DNA from: Phlebopus portentosus
Lineage: Eukaryota; Basidiomycota; Agaricomycetes; Boletales; Boletinellaceae
Assembly (NCBI GenBank): GCA_037892935.1
Contig: JAYXKI010000005.1
Span: 2,108,001-2,172,000, forward strand
Length of the DNA: 64,000 nucleotides
Direction: 5' to 3'
Shown: in pieces, positions 13,129-24,037 of the stretch
How positions within the stretch are numbered: position 1 is the first letter of the stretch
Layout: each line of letters begins with the position of its first letter
Notes under the pieces: model-generated
Told to the model about the DNA's origin: nothing
Databases searched by the model: none
Seen by the model: only the letters and a program-made list of their open reading frames with translations
Position numbers and translations under genes: made by a program

Positions 13129-14195
13129 ATGAGCTCCTTTCTTGAAGGCATACTATGCTGCTGTGGTCGACGAAGATCTGAAGATGAAGTGCGTATGCTC
13201 GGTTTAGTCTTTCTCGATACTAATAAAATTAATATCATACTATCTCCAGGATGCAAACGAGCGTGCATCCCTCTTACCACCAGTTGAAGATGGTCCTTCG
13301 TAAGTACGAACTTAGCTAACTGACCCGGACTCGGTTTTACCAATTCAACATAGAATATTGGCCTATGATTCAACAAGTATTGATCACCAAAAGGCAAAGG
13401 AGCGACTCCATGTAATAGTAAAGGCTAAAGAAGGGTGCGTAATATCCTTATCTTCGCATCCCTACACCATTCAGAACGGGTTGCTGCTGTAGGAGAATGG
13501 TACGCGTTCTTTCTCGCGTTCCGTTCAACTTGCGGAATGAACCTGCAAACGGTCTTTCCCATGCTTCCTCATCCCGTTCGAACCGAAGTCCTTCCACAAA
13601 CGTTAGTTATGCGGACGGGCGCGTTACAGATCAGCATGGCGGCGGATACGACGGCGAGCAATTTTCGCCGAGATACCGACCTTCGCCTTCCGTGAGCCGA
13701 TCGGTGTCCACTACATCCGTTCAACAAGCATCCAATTTGCAGACATCTACAGACGATCTCTCTGATCCATATGGAGAGCACAAATTGAAGGTGCAACTAG
13801 TCCCAACGTCTAAAAATAATAAGCGCGTATACAGTCGACGGGGGCGGAGTAAAACAAAACACGGGAGACTTGCGGATGATATCGACGAGTTGGTCAAGGT
13901 ACCTACGCTGGAGGGAATCCAGAGCGTCGACAGCGGACGAGAAGATCTCGGCGCAGATCAACAAGTCTTTAAAGCCGATGAGCAGCCTGCTGCGACGCCA
14001 GGTTCAGCTGATATAGACAGGCCACAGGTTACCCCTTTGTCAAACGAAGAGAGCGCCCAGGTGAGACGTTCCTTGATCATGTCTGACTGACCTCTAACTT
14101 CATTGAAGATAAAGGATCTTTCAAAGCAACTCTCTCCCGTTTTAAAGGATGATTTCGAGGATATCGGTGCACTCACCCGAAGCTGGGGAGATTGA
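13129..14195 (+). CDS. Putative LAMTOR1/Ego1-like membrane-anchored adaptor
   Basis: The N-terminus MSSFLEGILCCCGRRRSEDE places three cysteines before a basic cluster, followed in exon 2 by ERASLLPP. This Cys-plus-acidic-plus-LLP layout resembles LAMTOR1 (p18/Ego1), the palmitoylated anchor of Ragulator/EGO on lysosomes. There is no Gly2, so the myristoylation seen in animal p18 is absent. Exon 3 encodes a helix-like ERLHVIVKAKEG. The rest is a Ser/Arg-rich, probably disordered region ending in LSKQLSPVLKDDFEDIGALT and a stop at 14193-14195. Introns of 50-65 nt lie near 13189, 13302, 13435 and 14060. The family call is tentative: the lipid-anchor look is visible, the Ragulator role is inference. 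Divergent neighbour VPS15 also acts on endolysosomal membranes. Confidence 0.6.
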
Positions 14196-14349
14196 TCTAG
14201 GCGAACTGCCTCAGCATATCATATCATTAAAAAATTCTAGCATTCCCCTCTCATGTCAGCGATGATCTCCTCTGAAATCACTTTTTTATTCTACATGGAC
14301 TCGTTACTGTAATCCGACAGGACTATTCAATGGGAATAAATGAGGCTTT

Positions 14350-16281
14350 CTATGCTGACTGAAGATATCTCTTATAAGTATCATTATTCGTTTCTTCCAC
14401 GTATTCATAACCGAGCTGCTCCAAGAATTCGTCGAATTCCTGGCGTTCATCCGGAGGAACTTGGATGCCTGCTAATATTTTGCCAACATCTGTTTGGCGG
14501 CCCATTGTGTCAATGGCATTTTACAATCAGATGGTATTACGACTTACCCGCTCCATGATTCCGATAGTGGAATAATGAAATGTTCCACCCACTGTGTATT
14601 CCCAGTAGAAACTTCCTCAATGCTCCAGGTCTCTCTGGAAACTCTGCCAACGCAAAGCAGTTCTTTCTTTAGCACAAATAATTTTTGTGTAAAAGACCAA
14701 CTCACGAAATCTGAACACACGCTCGTGAGGAACTTGCTTCCGACCACCAATCAAATATCGTGCATGAGACTTGGCAAACTCGTCGTTGCTTATATCATAA
14801 CCTTTCATCCCTTGGCTCTCCAGTTCGGCTAGAAGGCGACTAATCTCTTGCTGCCTCTCCGTTGAGTCGAGAATAAAGGATAGAAAGATGTGCGCGACCG
14901 TCGGAGAATCGTACCGGTAAGCAAACTCCGTCACCGCCCGCGGGTGGATAACAGAGTGTAGAGCTATGAAACTAGATATCGTCAGTATCCATCAGCAGCG
15001 GTAGTTCCGCGCCTGCACACACCTGCCGGGCTTTTCGGGAATTTCGACACTCAATAGAGCTTCACGGCCCTCACCAAGCTCAGCTCGCTCGGCTACAAAC
15101 CGAAGGCGTCCAAAGTTCATATTCGCCCCGCTGATGACGGCAACGAATCTTTTTCCGGCACCGACCAAACCGTTCTCGTGAATATACCGTTTCAAACCAG
15201 CCAATGAAAGAGCTCCCGCTGGTTCGGTGATAGATCTGGTTTCTTTACGTAAATGTCAGTTAACGATTTGAAGGTGAATAGACATGGAAGCAACCTTCGA
15301 ACACGTCCTTTATTGCAGCACATAGTTCATCATTGTCCACCAGGACGACTCCATCTAACAACCTCTGGCATATACGGAATGGTTCTTCGCCCACTAATCG
15401 CACGGCCGTGCCATCACTAAAGGGTCCGACTTCCTTTAGCTCTACTCTTTCGCCCTTCTTCAGGCTTTGTGACATTGCGTCGGCATCAAACGTTTCAACC
15501 CCGACGACGCGAGTGCTCGGAGATCCTATCCTCTTTATGTATTCACAGAGACCGGCTGCAAGGCCTCCACCACCAACGCTCGCGAATACAGCATCCAAGG
15601 TTTCTGAATCCTTGAGTTGTTTTAGAATTTCCATTCCGACCGTTCCTTGCCCGGCAATAACCAGCGGATCGTCAAATGGCGGTACAAATGTCAGACCATA
15701 TTCTGATGCAAGTCGTACACTTTCCGCCTTTGCAGCATCAAAGTCATCTCCATGCAAGACGACCTTAGCACCATATCGCATTACATTGCGGACCTTTATG
15801 CTAGGCGTTGCTTTCGGCATCACGATCGTGCATGGAATCTTGAGCCGGCTGCCAGAAAGGGCGACTCCCTGCGCATGGTTGCCTATATGTACATCAGTGT
15901 AGCCAGAAAAGCGTTATGAGCCAGGATTGAAAAAACGGGGATAAATACGCACAACTGACCAGCACTACACGTCACAACGCCCTTCCAACGCTCCTCTTGC
16001 CTCAAGTGGGCCATAAAGTTGAAAGCACCTCGGATTTTGAAGCTGAATACTTCTTGGAGATCTTCTCTCTTCAGCCATATTTCATTCCCTAATCTCGTGC
16101 TCAGATTTGATGCATACACGAGCGGCGTCTCCTTCAAGATGTCGTATACCTTTGCCGTAAGGATGAGTCGCAGATAATCAGGTGGTTCCGGAGTTGACAA
16201 TGGCTTCAGGGCCATGCGAGGAGAGGGTATTGGTTCAGGAGCATGGGAAGCATATTCAAGAGTTGTGATAGAGGCAGACAT
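14350..16281 (-). CDS. ILV1: Threonine deaminase (threonine ammonia-lyase, biosynthetic)
   Basis: This PLP enzyme converts threonine to 2-oxobutanoate plus ammonia, the first step of isoleucine synthesis, usually in mitochondria. The PLP lysine is in [15 protein letters not shown], the substrate loop in [11 protein letters not shown] (across an intron), and the phosphate-binding glycines in [31 protein letters not shown] and [20 protein letters not shown] close the catalytic fold. Two ACT-like regulatory repeats follow ([20 protein letters not shown] and [17 protein letters not shown]), the usual site for isoleucine feedback inhibition, so the full long form is present. The tail TYKRYLQSA ends at TAG, 14350-14352. 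The start ATG is at 16279-16281. There are about five short introns. It is convergent with the LAMTOR-like gene. Confidence 0.96.
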
Positions 16282-16395
16282 GACCGAAACCGTGACTGAA
16301 GTAAAAATAATTTAAAGCTGAAAAAAATCAAATCAGATGACTAGGTTCGGGCAGTTCCGATCACACAGCCACATGTACAGGACTAAGCAAACAGA

Positions 16396-16403
16396 TGACG
16401 TAA
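16396..16403. promoter_or_regulatory. CRE-like TGACGTAA upstream of ILV1
   Basis: An ATF/CREB-type TGACGTAA lies about 115 bp before the ILV1 start. Amino-acid biosynthesis genes are often bZIP-controlled, but no perfect Gcn4 site (TGASTCA) is present in this interval, so the link is weak. Confidence 0.2.
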
Positions 16404-16579
16404 GCAATCCGCAGCGATCGGTGCTCGGCACCCCCCGCGTCACATCTGCTCCAAATTTGGGTCCCCCCCACACTCATGTGGCTGCATACAGCCAGCACAT
16501 TTTTTTTCTTCCTTTCAGTTCTCTCAACCCAGTTTTTTTTTTTGCCCAGTAGACAGTACACTATTCTGAATGCATTCCT

Positions 16580-17210
16580 TTACTCTTTTATGCCTCTCTC
16601 TGCTGGCTCTGATCTAATCTCATTCTGTGTGAGCTCTGACTTGCACAACTTGAAACTGGTCTGGGCTGAGAAGAAGGCCACATTTGCCTCGCTGGATGGA
16701 TTCTTGGGCTATAGGGACAGCATTTCAGATACATCCAGACTGAGATATGGTAGGATATGGTACACCAGAAATATTCGATGCAGCCACATGTGGATCCGTC
16801 TTCGCGCTGAATTCAGAGGAAGGCAGCGCTTTCGAATTATCATCCTTTGCATTTTCCGGTTCGTGTACACCAAGAAATATAATTTGCGATCCATGCAGAC
16901 GCACTGCCTGCACATGTGAGTTTTCTTCACCGTTGTCATCCACGGCTTGTGCTGCCTGTCCTGACTCTTTTCCCTGTCCAAAGACAGGTGGCGATCCAAG
17001 TAATGGTGAGATGATGGACATTGATAATCTTGCAAGACCATGTGATTTCTTCGTCGCATCTATACGAACAAGCGGCTCCCCGCCTCTAAATAGCACCCAG
17101 AGCGATCTCTGGCTTGCCAGGACCGCAGTGAGGAACGGCGTTGACGTCCTCAGCCAAGAGAGCCGATTCAAAGGTGACCCGGCGAGGAAATTGACGTGAG
17201 TCTCTGTCAT
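16580..17210 (-). pseudogene. Truncated NADH pyrophosphatase (NUDT12/Npy1-like) remnant
   Basis: The ORF from ATG 17208-17210 matches the N-terminal domain of peroxisomal NADH pyrophosphatases: VNFLAGSPLNRLSWLR, LLGSPPVFGQGKESG and IIFLGVHEPENAK, then ALPSSEF. The family then needs a zinc ribbon and a Nudix box; neither is found before ILV1. At 16743-16762 a 10-bp direct tandem repeat (agatatggta / ggatatggta) breaks the frame; the frame beyond it reads SLDVSEMLSL, which matches the family's next block, then meets a stop. The conceptual ORF ends at 16725. Faint later similarity (EANVAFFSAQ, about 16640-16700) is in another frame. Loss of the catalytic domain makes this a dead gene or a gene fragment. 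Confidence 0.75.
16743..16762. repeat. 10-bp tandem duplication inside the NADH pyrophosphatase remnant
   Basis: Two adjacent copies, agatatggta and ggatatggta, differ at one base. Taking away one copy would put GVPY directly in frame with LSLDVSEML, the expected family sequence, so the duplication looks like the frame-breaking event. Confidence 0.7.
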
Positions 17211-18585
17211 CTTGATTGCTCTAAATGCGCTCAACGACAAAGCGTGCTGGGATGATGGTGGAGGTGTGAGGAAGAGATGGAAGGATAACGTGATTTCGTA
17301 TAGCGCAAGGCGCATATGCATAGTAGACTGGCTGAATAAGTCAGTGGAAAGAGAAATGGCCGATTTAGACTGCGATGTGATTGGCTGCATCATGCACAGT
17401 AATACGCCTGCTTAGTAAGTATGCCGAAATTCAAAAGTTTGAAACTATCACCTATCATCACGAAATTTAAAAGTCTCTCTAGCCAAGCCCGGATTTCGAT
17501 CCGTTAATGGATCGGTCCTCATTAATTGACCTCAGTATCAAAGGTCTTGTGTTACAGTAATGATCGGTCTTTTGGAAGGTCCAAGGAGATAGCGAAACAT
17601 TGAAAATCATTTCCGTTTCATCTGCAATGATTGGCCGGAATCAAATCCGACTCAGCTGGACCTGTGGCTTCGGTCTGGTGGAGTTATTGAAGCCCGACCC
17701 TGCATGAAATCCGGGCGAAGTGAAGGTTCGTGTAACGACGATTAAATTATGCTCTCCTATCCGCCTCGAGGCCGAAAGTCTACTTAGACCGTTCCTATTG
17801 TCTGCATGCCATGGCCATATCAGATAGAGAAGAAGAGCGTGAGATGGGTCAGGTATCTCAGACTGCTCTTGTTCAGCCACCGGCGATACCGGACTCATCC
17901 AGCTTTGGGCAATCGTGTCTATTCCTGGCGAACCTCTCCAGTTCTTCGCGCTGCACAGGGCATGTTAAGTCAGCTGTGGACGGTGATAAAACGATCGAGC
18001 GGTTTGAATAAGTCTATAAGCAAGCACCATGAGATTCGTGATGTGCATATGGACGCAATCACAGCCTCTGTGTTTCGATAAGTCAACCCTAATAGCGCTA
18101 CGAAAAAATGAGTTCAGCTCTATTTTCTAGCACGCAGGAAACGTAAAGTAGTTTGAAGGATCAATAGACAGCATTGTAAATTGTTGTAAATCCTACACGT
18201 GTTGAATGGATTCAATGGAAAGGCGATAATACTAATAGCCAAATTTGACTATGATGATCTGCAGCGATGGGGTGATCTTATCGTCTTAGCAGTGCGCCGC
18301 GCCGAACGCGGTGAAGACGCGGCGCATATAAATGCGTTCCCCGGATTGTCCTTTACATATTTCTTATGCTTCATCATCCACCTCCTTCCCGTCTCTCTCC
18401 TCGTCGTCTCGCCTCGTCGTGAGCGTACAATGCGGCGACGTTCTGCTAGTCCTCGGGATAATGATTGCCGCCGGCGACTCGGCGACCGGAAGCCGTTGAG
18501 TAACCTAAGCTCAGTTGGCCTTCTCTCAGGCGAGCCTAGGTTATCCGCGACGCTCGTTTTCAGCACATCTTCAACCCTGACCCCA
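17211..18585. other. Intergenic, no gene recognised
   Basis: Open frames here are short and show no family motif. Part of 18.2-18.58 kb is probably 5' leader of the membrane-protein gene that starts at 18586; an in-frame upstream ATG exists near 18430. A 6-bp palindrome (cgatcc/ggatcg) near 17498-17515 is not tRNA-like. Confidence 0.5.
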
Positions 18586-21230
18586 ATGCCTTCACGACGC
18601 CGACGTCGAAACATCCCTGTTCTTGCCGTTGTGGTCGCTCTTGCGATGCCAATCGAGATGGCACGGGCAGATCAGGTACGTTCGCCGAGCGTTGTCGATC
18701 CGTTTTGCCTCCGTGTTGATGATTTCTTGGTCTTTGCATTTCATGCCTTATCAGCTCGCCAGATGCAACGATGACACGAAATGGGCATGTTCTCCTTTCG
18801 CATTCGTAAAAATTGACGCTGACCCTAGCAAGGTAGATGGAGAACGACTCGGGCGAGTCACCGTGTACAGTCGCGCACTTTCTCCTGCAGCAATGCGCAA
18901 CACCGGATTCGGAACTTGCGATCTTGCCGCTCAACGGCTCAGTCACGTCATACGGAAATCCACTCGAAGGGCGGTGGTGTACATGGTAACCCCATTTCTC
19001 GACCGATCTCAGCGAATATTACGAATTGATGACTTGATGTGTCTTAGCAATAATGTGGTCTATAATCTTATGAGTGCCTGCGCCGTCTGTCAAGATGGGT
19101 TGCCAACTGATTTCATGACTTGGACAAAGGGCTGCGCCGGAGTCTCTCATAAGTATCCGGAGGATACTATCGCGCGAACTCACATAATACCGCGATGGGC
19201 GTATGTAAATGTCACAAAACAGGGCATTTTTAATCGGGCTGCGGCTGAAGAAGGTACACTACCTACTACCTCTCAGAGTCCAAAATACCCCTGACCACCC
19301 TTACTCCTTCTCCATTTAGCTACGGACGAGAACAAAGGGTGGAGTGCGATGCAAATTGCACTCCCAATCATCATAGGAGTCGCAGTTGCCCTCTTGGCTA
19401 TCATCTTGTTCTATATTTACAGACGGCGTCTCAAACGGCGATATGCCCCGATCGGTGTCACATACCCACCCCGTCCTACTCATACCTTCCAAGATTCTCG
19501 GTCGTACTCTCATCAAAGCATTCCGCAGTCGGTACAACCAAGTCACCAACAAACGGCGTCCGCATCATCACTTGGTCTCCATTCATTATTAGGAGGACGG
19601 AATAGTCCCGCTCCGACCCGGAAGAAGAGCACAGCGACTGTAGCATGGGAACGCGCGCGTATGGATGCTCCTAGGAAATTGGGGGCCTTCTGCCTGACAG
19701 ACGGAAAGTGCACGAACGCACGCGCGGCGCGGATTGGAGTATTGACGCTGATCCTGTTGATCCGGTGAACGAGTACAACGATCCGTGGCATTCCAAGATG
19801 GGATCTTCCTCGAGCTCCGGGAGCGGGGGTAGTAGAGAACTGCATTCCAAAGAGGCCTCGGGAGATACTCAGAGGAGCAAAGCTACTACGAGTCCCTCCC
19901 ATTCGTCTCGTACTCGACCTACTGGGCACGAACGCTCTGAATCTCAGCTCGGTCTTCTCTCTGATGGCTCGCCAGACCAATTTCTACCTATCCAAGATTC
20001 ACCCGGCATGATCAGGGGGCGCCCAGCAAATGCCTTCGTCCAGGGGATCGTTAATGGACTCAGTGGGATTGGTGATGCAATAAGGCTGGGAAAACGTCCG
20101 AGGCCCATGGCTGTAGTATCAAGTCCGCCGAGACGGGGGTTCAAGGTCGATGATGTGGATAGTGCCAGTCCGACTGTGCCTAGAGATCCGCGGGGGAGTC
20201 GATATGAATCATTCGTGTTCGTCGAAGCGGGTGACGATATCGAAGCGGGTCCTAATACGACTGTCAACGCGATCCCCTCGGGTACGCGAACGAGTTTCAA
20301 CCTTGGAGTTAATGAGCAGGTAGCGTTGAGTCAAAATCCAAGTCAGAGTGGAAGTAGTGGTAGTGGAACGCGCAGTGACGGCATCGTCGACAATCAACCG
20401 AGTGTAAGTGGAAATGGAAACGGGGATACTGCAGGGGACGGGAAGGAGGAGAGGAGGCGAAATTCTGTTTTGCTCATTTCGAGAAGTCCAGGGCAGAACT
20501 TCAACTCGACGATCGTAAGTCCTATAACGGACGAAACGGCCGGATTTGGGACGTTCAGCGCCTCTAGTGAGGTCAGTCTATTTCGATTTTTCTTCTATAA
20601 TCCTCTATTGAAAATCTGCTTTAGAGCGAGAACTGGCCCCCAGCACCCGCACTTCCGGACGCGTCAATCGTTAGCCTTCCCGCTTTTTCGTTTGCGCGGC
20701 GAACGGCATCATCGACTCCGCCAACGCCTCCCCCGACTTCACAAACGTACCGCAGCACAAACTCTCCTTCACATTCCGCGCCGGGCACACCTCGCCCACC
20801 TTCTCGTATTCTCATCCCCCAAGGAAACGGAAACTCACAGTTAATCGTCCCGCCCGCTGTGCGAGCCGCCGGCGGGTACACCCAGCCCACACAACCGGCA
20901 CCTTCGGCAGCACTTTCGCCTCAGCCTGTAACCTCCACTGCCTCACTCACAAGCACAGCCGTCCTTCCCAACACACGGCTCTTTTCGGGCACGATCGCCG
21001 AGTCCGTCGTTGCCGAACCTCCTTCCGCCGTATCATACGCATCGGCGGCGCCTGCAACGACTCCGTCTGCCGAAGGAGCTCGCTACGGATCGGAGCATAG
21101 CTCGGATGCGTATACCGTACCGAACCCTTTTATTTTCGATGAGAGACGCGGAGGAAGTGTAGGAGCCGCGAGGGCGTTGAGGATTGCGAGCCCGCCGAGG
21201 TCGAGGTCGAGAGCGGAGGTTATTGAATGA
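18586..21230 (+). CDS. Single-pass membrane protein with Cys ectodomain and long disordered tail, function unknown
   Basis: The N-terminus MPSRRRRRNIPVLAVVVALA is a signal peptide, cut near MARADQ. An ectodomain of about 165 residues has scattered cysteines (ARCNDD, FGTCDLA, SACAVCQDG, KGCAGV) and an N-glycosylation sequon (NVTK). One transmembrane helix follows (IALPIIIGVAVALLAIILFY) with a basic stop-transfer YRRRLKRR. The cytoplasmic tail of several hundred residues is Ser/Pro-rich. Agaricomycetes have related orphan families with an xxCxxCQ motif. Introns: about 18676-18755, 18980-19047, 19253-19319 and 20573-20625. Reading frame changes at the GGGGG run 19681-19685: AWERARMDAPRKLG is in one frame and LLPDRRKVHERTRGADW in the next, so a base is missing or the true splicing is unusual. 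The start at 18586 is preferred for the signal peptide. Confidence 0.75.
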
Positions 21231-21979
21231 CACACCAAATGGCAAGTGCTGGTGATGAATCTTGGATAAATCGTGGACATGTCGTGGATTTCGTATTCTT
21301 ATCCTTTCCGCCAAACAATTTTACTTCCCCCGCCGCCCCTTGTTTAACCAGTAACTTATCGTGTTCAGACATTCAGATCCAGGTTCAGCCTCCTTTGCGC
21401 CTTGTTCTGTCCTCTGCTCCATTCGCATCAATTCACCGAAAATTTCAAGCCATACGTACTTCGTCACGAAATATCTGTTTGTATCCAAGTTCGATCAACT
21501 CACACTTGCCTGTCTGCTTTTTTAATTTCTGCTTTGATTGGATCGGGTTGTTGTAACAATGAATATGAAAGTGTTACTTTCTTCGTTCTTCCTCCTTTTC
21601 TCTTCTTTCTCTCTTTCTGCCCGAACTCTTCACTCGATGGGTCAGTCAATGCAATAAGTATGATAAGTATGTACTTTTATGCGAATTTTCCGATTTAGAA
21701 CATTTTCCAAAATTGGAAGTCCGACGAGTATACCTCCATATAAGGCAACGACGATCACCACGGTTTCTGTCCTCATCTCATTTACTTTCCACTTGGTAGT
21801 CTACCCTGACTACGATTTCTTCCAGTCATGTTAAATCTTCGCTCTTTCTAGTCCTTCCTTCATATCTATTATCTCTCCGTTCAATTTTGACTCAACGTCC
21901 ATCTACTTTTGTTAGTCTTTCTTGGAAAACCTCAGGCCCGAGTGGCACGGATTCGACCTTCCGTCACCAAATACATTCA
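21231..21979. other. Intergenic between two membrane-protein genes
   Basis: This T- and C-rich stretch holds pyrimidine tracts near 21590-21620 and no convincing ORF. It likely carries the 3' UTR of the preceding gene and the promoter of the next. Confidence 0.5.
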
Positions 21980-24037
21980 ATGGCCCCCATCCCGGGTGAA
22001 GGCGCAAGCATCTCAAGCATAGCGTCTATCTACTCTAGTGCACACTCCATTCAGGTCATACTTGGGATTACTCTTCCTCTCGTGGCAGTCGCGTCGTCGA
22101 TACCTATCATTATGATCAGGAGACATCTTGCGGCGAAGAGCATTATCTCCCAGCGATCCAGTATCGCAGCACAATCTACTGCTACCACTACTACTAAATG
22201 CCGTGCACAGACTACTCCTAGGCTACCTCTGACATCCGTATATATCGCACGAGTGGACTATTTTTTACCGCCTAGCGATACTGGCGTCTCCGAGACTGTG
22301 GCAGAGAGCCAACTCGAATGCGGTGGTAGAGACGATGACAGTCTTTCTAGTCCTATGGACGAAATCAAGAACTACAGTAGTGAAGTTGATTTGGGTGTGC
22401 CTTCTTCAGGGTTGGGGCTGATGCCTGAAGTACCGCCTTTGGCCTCCTTACCATCTCTTTCCTCGATGCTATGCGAGTTCACTGCGTACGCTGATGCTAT
22501 CGAACCGGAAAATCTTACTGAGGCGAGACGGTCTTCTACATGTCTTTTGGATTCTGTGTTCTCTTCTATGGACGTCACGGCCCTTTCGTTCACTGAACTA
22601 CCTCTGTCTCCATCGCTCCCCCCAATTCAGCCCGCAATGTCGGCCTTATCCTTAGACTGTCCGGGTATGTCCAGAGAGACGAGCCAGTTTGAAGAGAAGC
22701 ACGTCGAGGAGAGATCACTTCTCGCGATGCCCATCTCGCTGTCGAAGAAACCCAGCTCTCTGTTCTATGAAGAAGATCCTACCTCTCTGGAGGACCTGGA
22801 CTTTGCTGTCGTTTCTCTCTGTGATACGGACACCGATACATCAACTCCTACTGCAGAAGATGACATCGAAGAAATCAGTACCTCACAGCTAGTCTCGGCG
22901 ACAACTACTTGTTCAATTATCCTGGACTCAACCTCTACGCTTGCCTCTCTTCTGGCCGTCCGGCTTTCGCAGTTTCCTGCGGTACCTGCATTGCCTCCGT
23001 TGTCACTGTTGAGCTTCGTCGCTAAGAGTATTGTCACTCGACGATCGCAGTCCTCTATAGGCTCGACTATCACTTGCTCCATTTCAGCGCCTGCTTCTCT
23101 CAACATAATCGATATCCAGCTTGACGACACTTTGCCTCAGAGAAATCCGGACGGGCGGTTCCTAATGGACTGGCCAAGCTTCTCGAATCCGGGAGAATTA
23201 TGGGATGAAGAGGACGACTTGCTCTTTTCTGTCTACCTGCCCAAGAAACGGGTAGATCTCTCTAAGCCGGTACGGCACACATGGACTGCCGGCGTCAAGT
23301 ATAGTCGATCTGAGAAGGGAGAACTCTGGGACGATGAAGACGATCGCCGATTCTCGTTCGCTGGAGAGGTGAAACCCCTTGATATATTTGTTTCGGGCTC
23401 GATGTTTAGCTTGGAAATGTCGAATAACCGTGATTTAGCTGACTCCACTCTTTACATGAGTGAGGGCAGTTCGCTGGCGGATCACTCCCGCGAAGCTCAG
23501 GCGACGGTAGAGGACGCTGCGGATCGGACTTTGTGCTACTCGGAGACCGAATTGAATTTCATCGACCCGGGATTTGCAGAAGTTGGTTCATGCTTCGACT
23601 TCGGCTTCACTTCCTTTAAGGAACGGAATATGAAATTGAATCCCTCTTGCGAGGTAAGCAGTCTCTTCTGCGATCATTCGGGAATACCCGTTGATTCCAT
23701 GCACCTAGCAGGAGGAGCTCGAGTCTGAATCGGAGCTTTGCTCATCGGCACCCTCATCTTCATGTCGTTTCGCATTTGAGGATCTCAAAGATGGCGTCAA
23801 CGCAACGGCTATTTACCTTTCTGAGAGCTCCCGTTCCAGTTTGATGTCGCTCACGAGCGTTTTGGACAGCCCTATTCGCATTGCGGATCCTCGTCCCTCC
23901 AAGTCCAACCTCCCTCTCGAGCAGGTTTTGAGGTTGCTGTCGTTGACATGGAGCTGGAGCCCGACTTGTCGTATTGCTCGCGAATTATCTCGGTCAATTA
24001 CCCGCTGGTCCAAGAGGGGGAGACTATGCTCTTCTGA
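21980..24037 (+). CDS. Uncharacterised single-pass membrane protein with acidic Ser/Thr-rich tail
   Basis: I do not recognise this protein. From the first in-frame ATG (MAPIPGEGASISS) there is no cleavable signal, but a hydrophobic helix at about residues 28-46 (VILGITLPLVAVASSIPIIM) precedes IRRH, suggesting a signal anchor. The remaining 500-plus residues are rich in Ser, Thr, Asp and Glu. Two related motifs occur, GELWDEEDDLLFSVYLP and GELWDDEDDRRFSFAG, about 45 residues apart. Exon 1 ends at 23653 (GAG then gtaagc) and exon 2 starts at 23712. The C-terminus is uncertain: past 23840 two frames both look coding, and the one ending VAVVDMELEPDLSY...TMLF stops at 24037, while the other runs to 24227. 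It lies next to another membrane protein on the same strand. Confidence 0.65.

Noticed and set aside
15333..15902. Plus-strand ORF of 189 residues within ILV1
   Set aside because: Antisense to the catalytic domain of threonine deaminase.
16474..16790. 13-bp inverted match CATGTGGCTGCAT flanking the decayed end of the NADH pyrophosphatase gene
   Set aside because: One copy is inside conserved coding sequence, and there is no target duplication or second structural sign of an insertion; likely chance.
17485..17520. T-arm-like GGATTTCGATCC suggesting a tRNA
   Set aside because: The flanking bases do not pair as a T stem and no acceptor, D or anticodon arm is present.
19700..20844. Separate gene starting inside the membrane-protein tail
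   Set aside because: The tail frame continues the upstream protein if one base is added at the G run; no promoter or separate start is evident.
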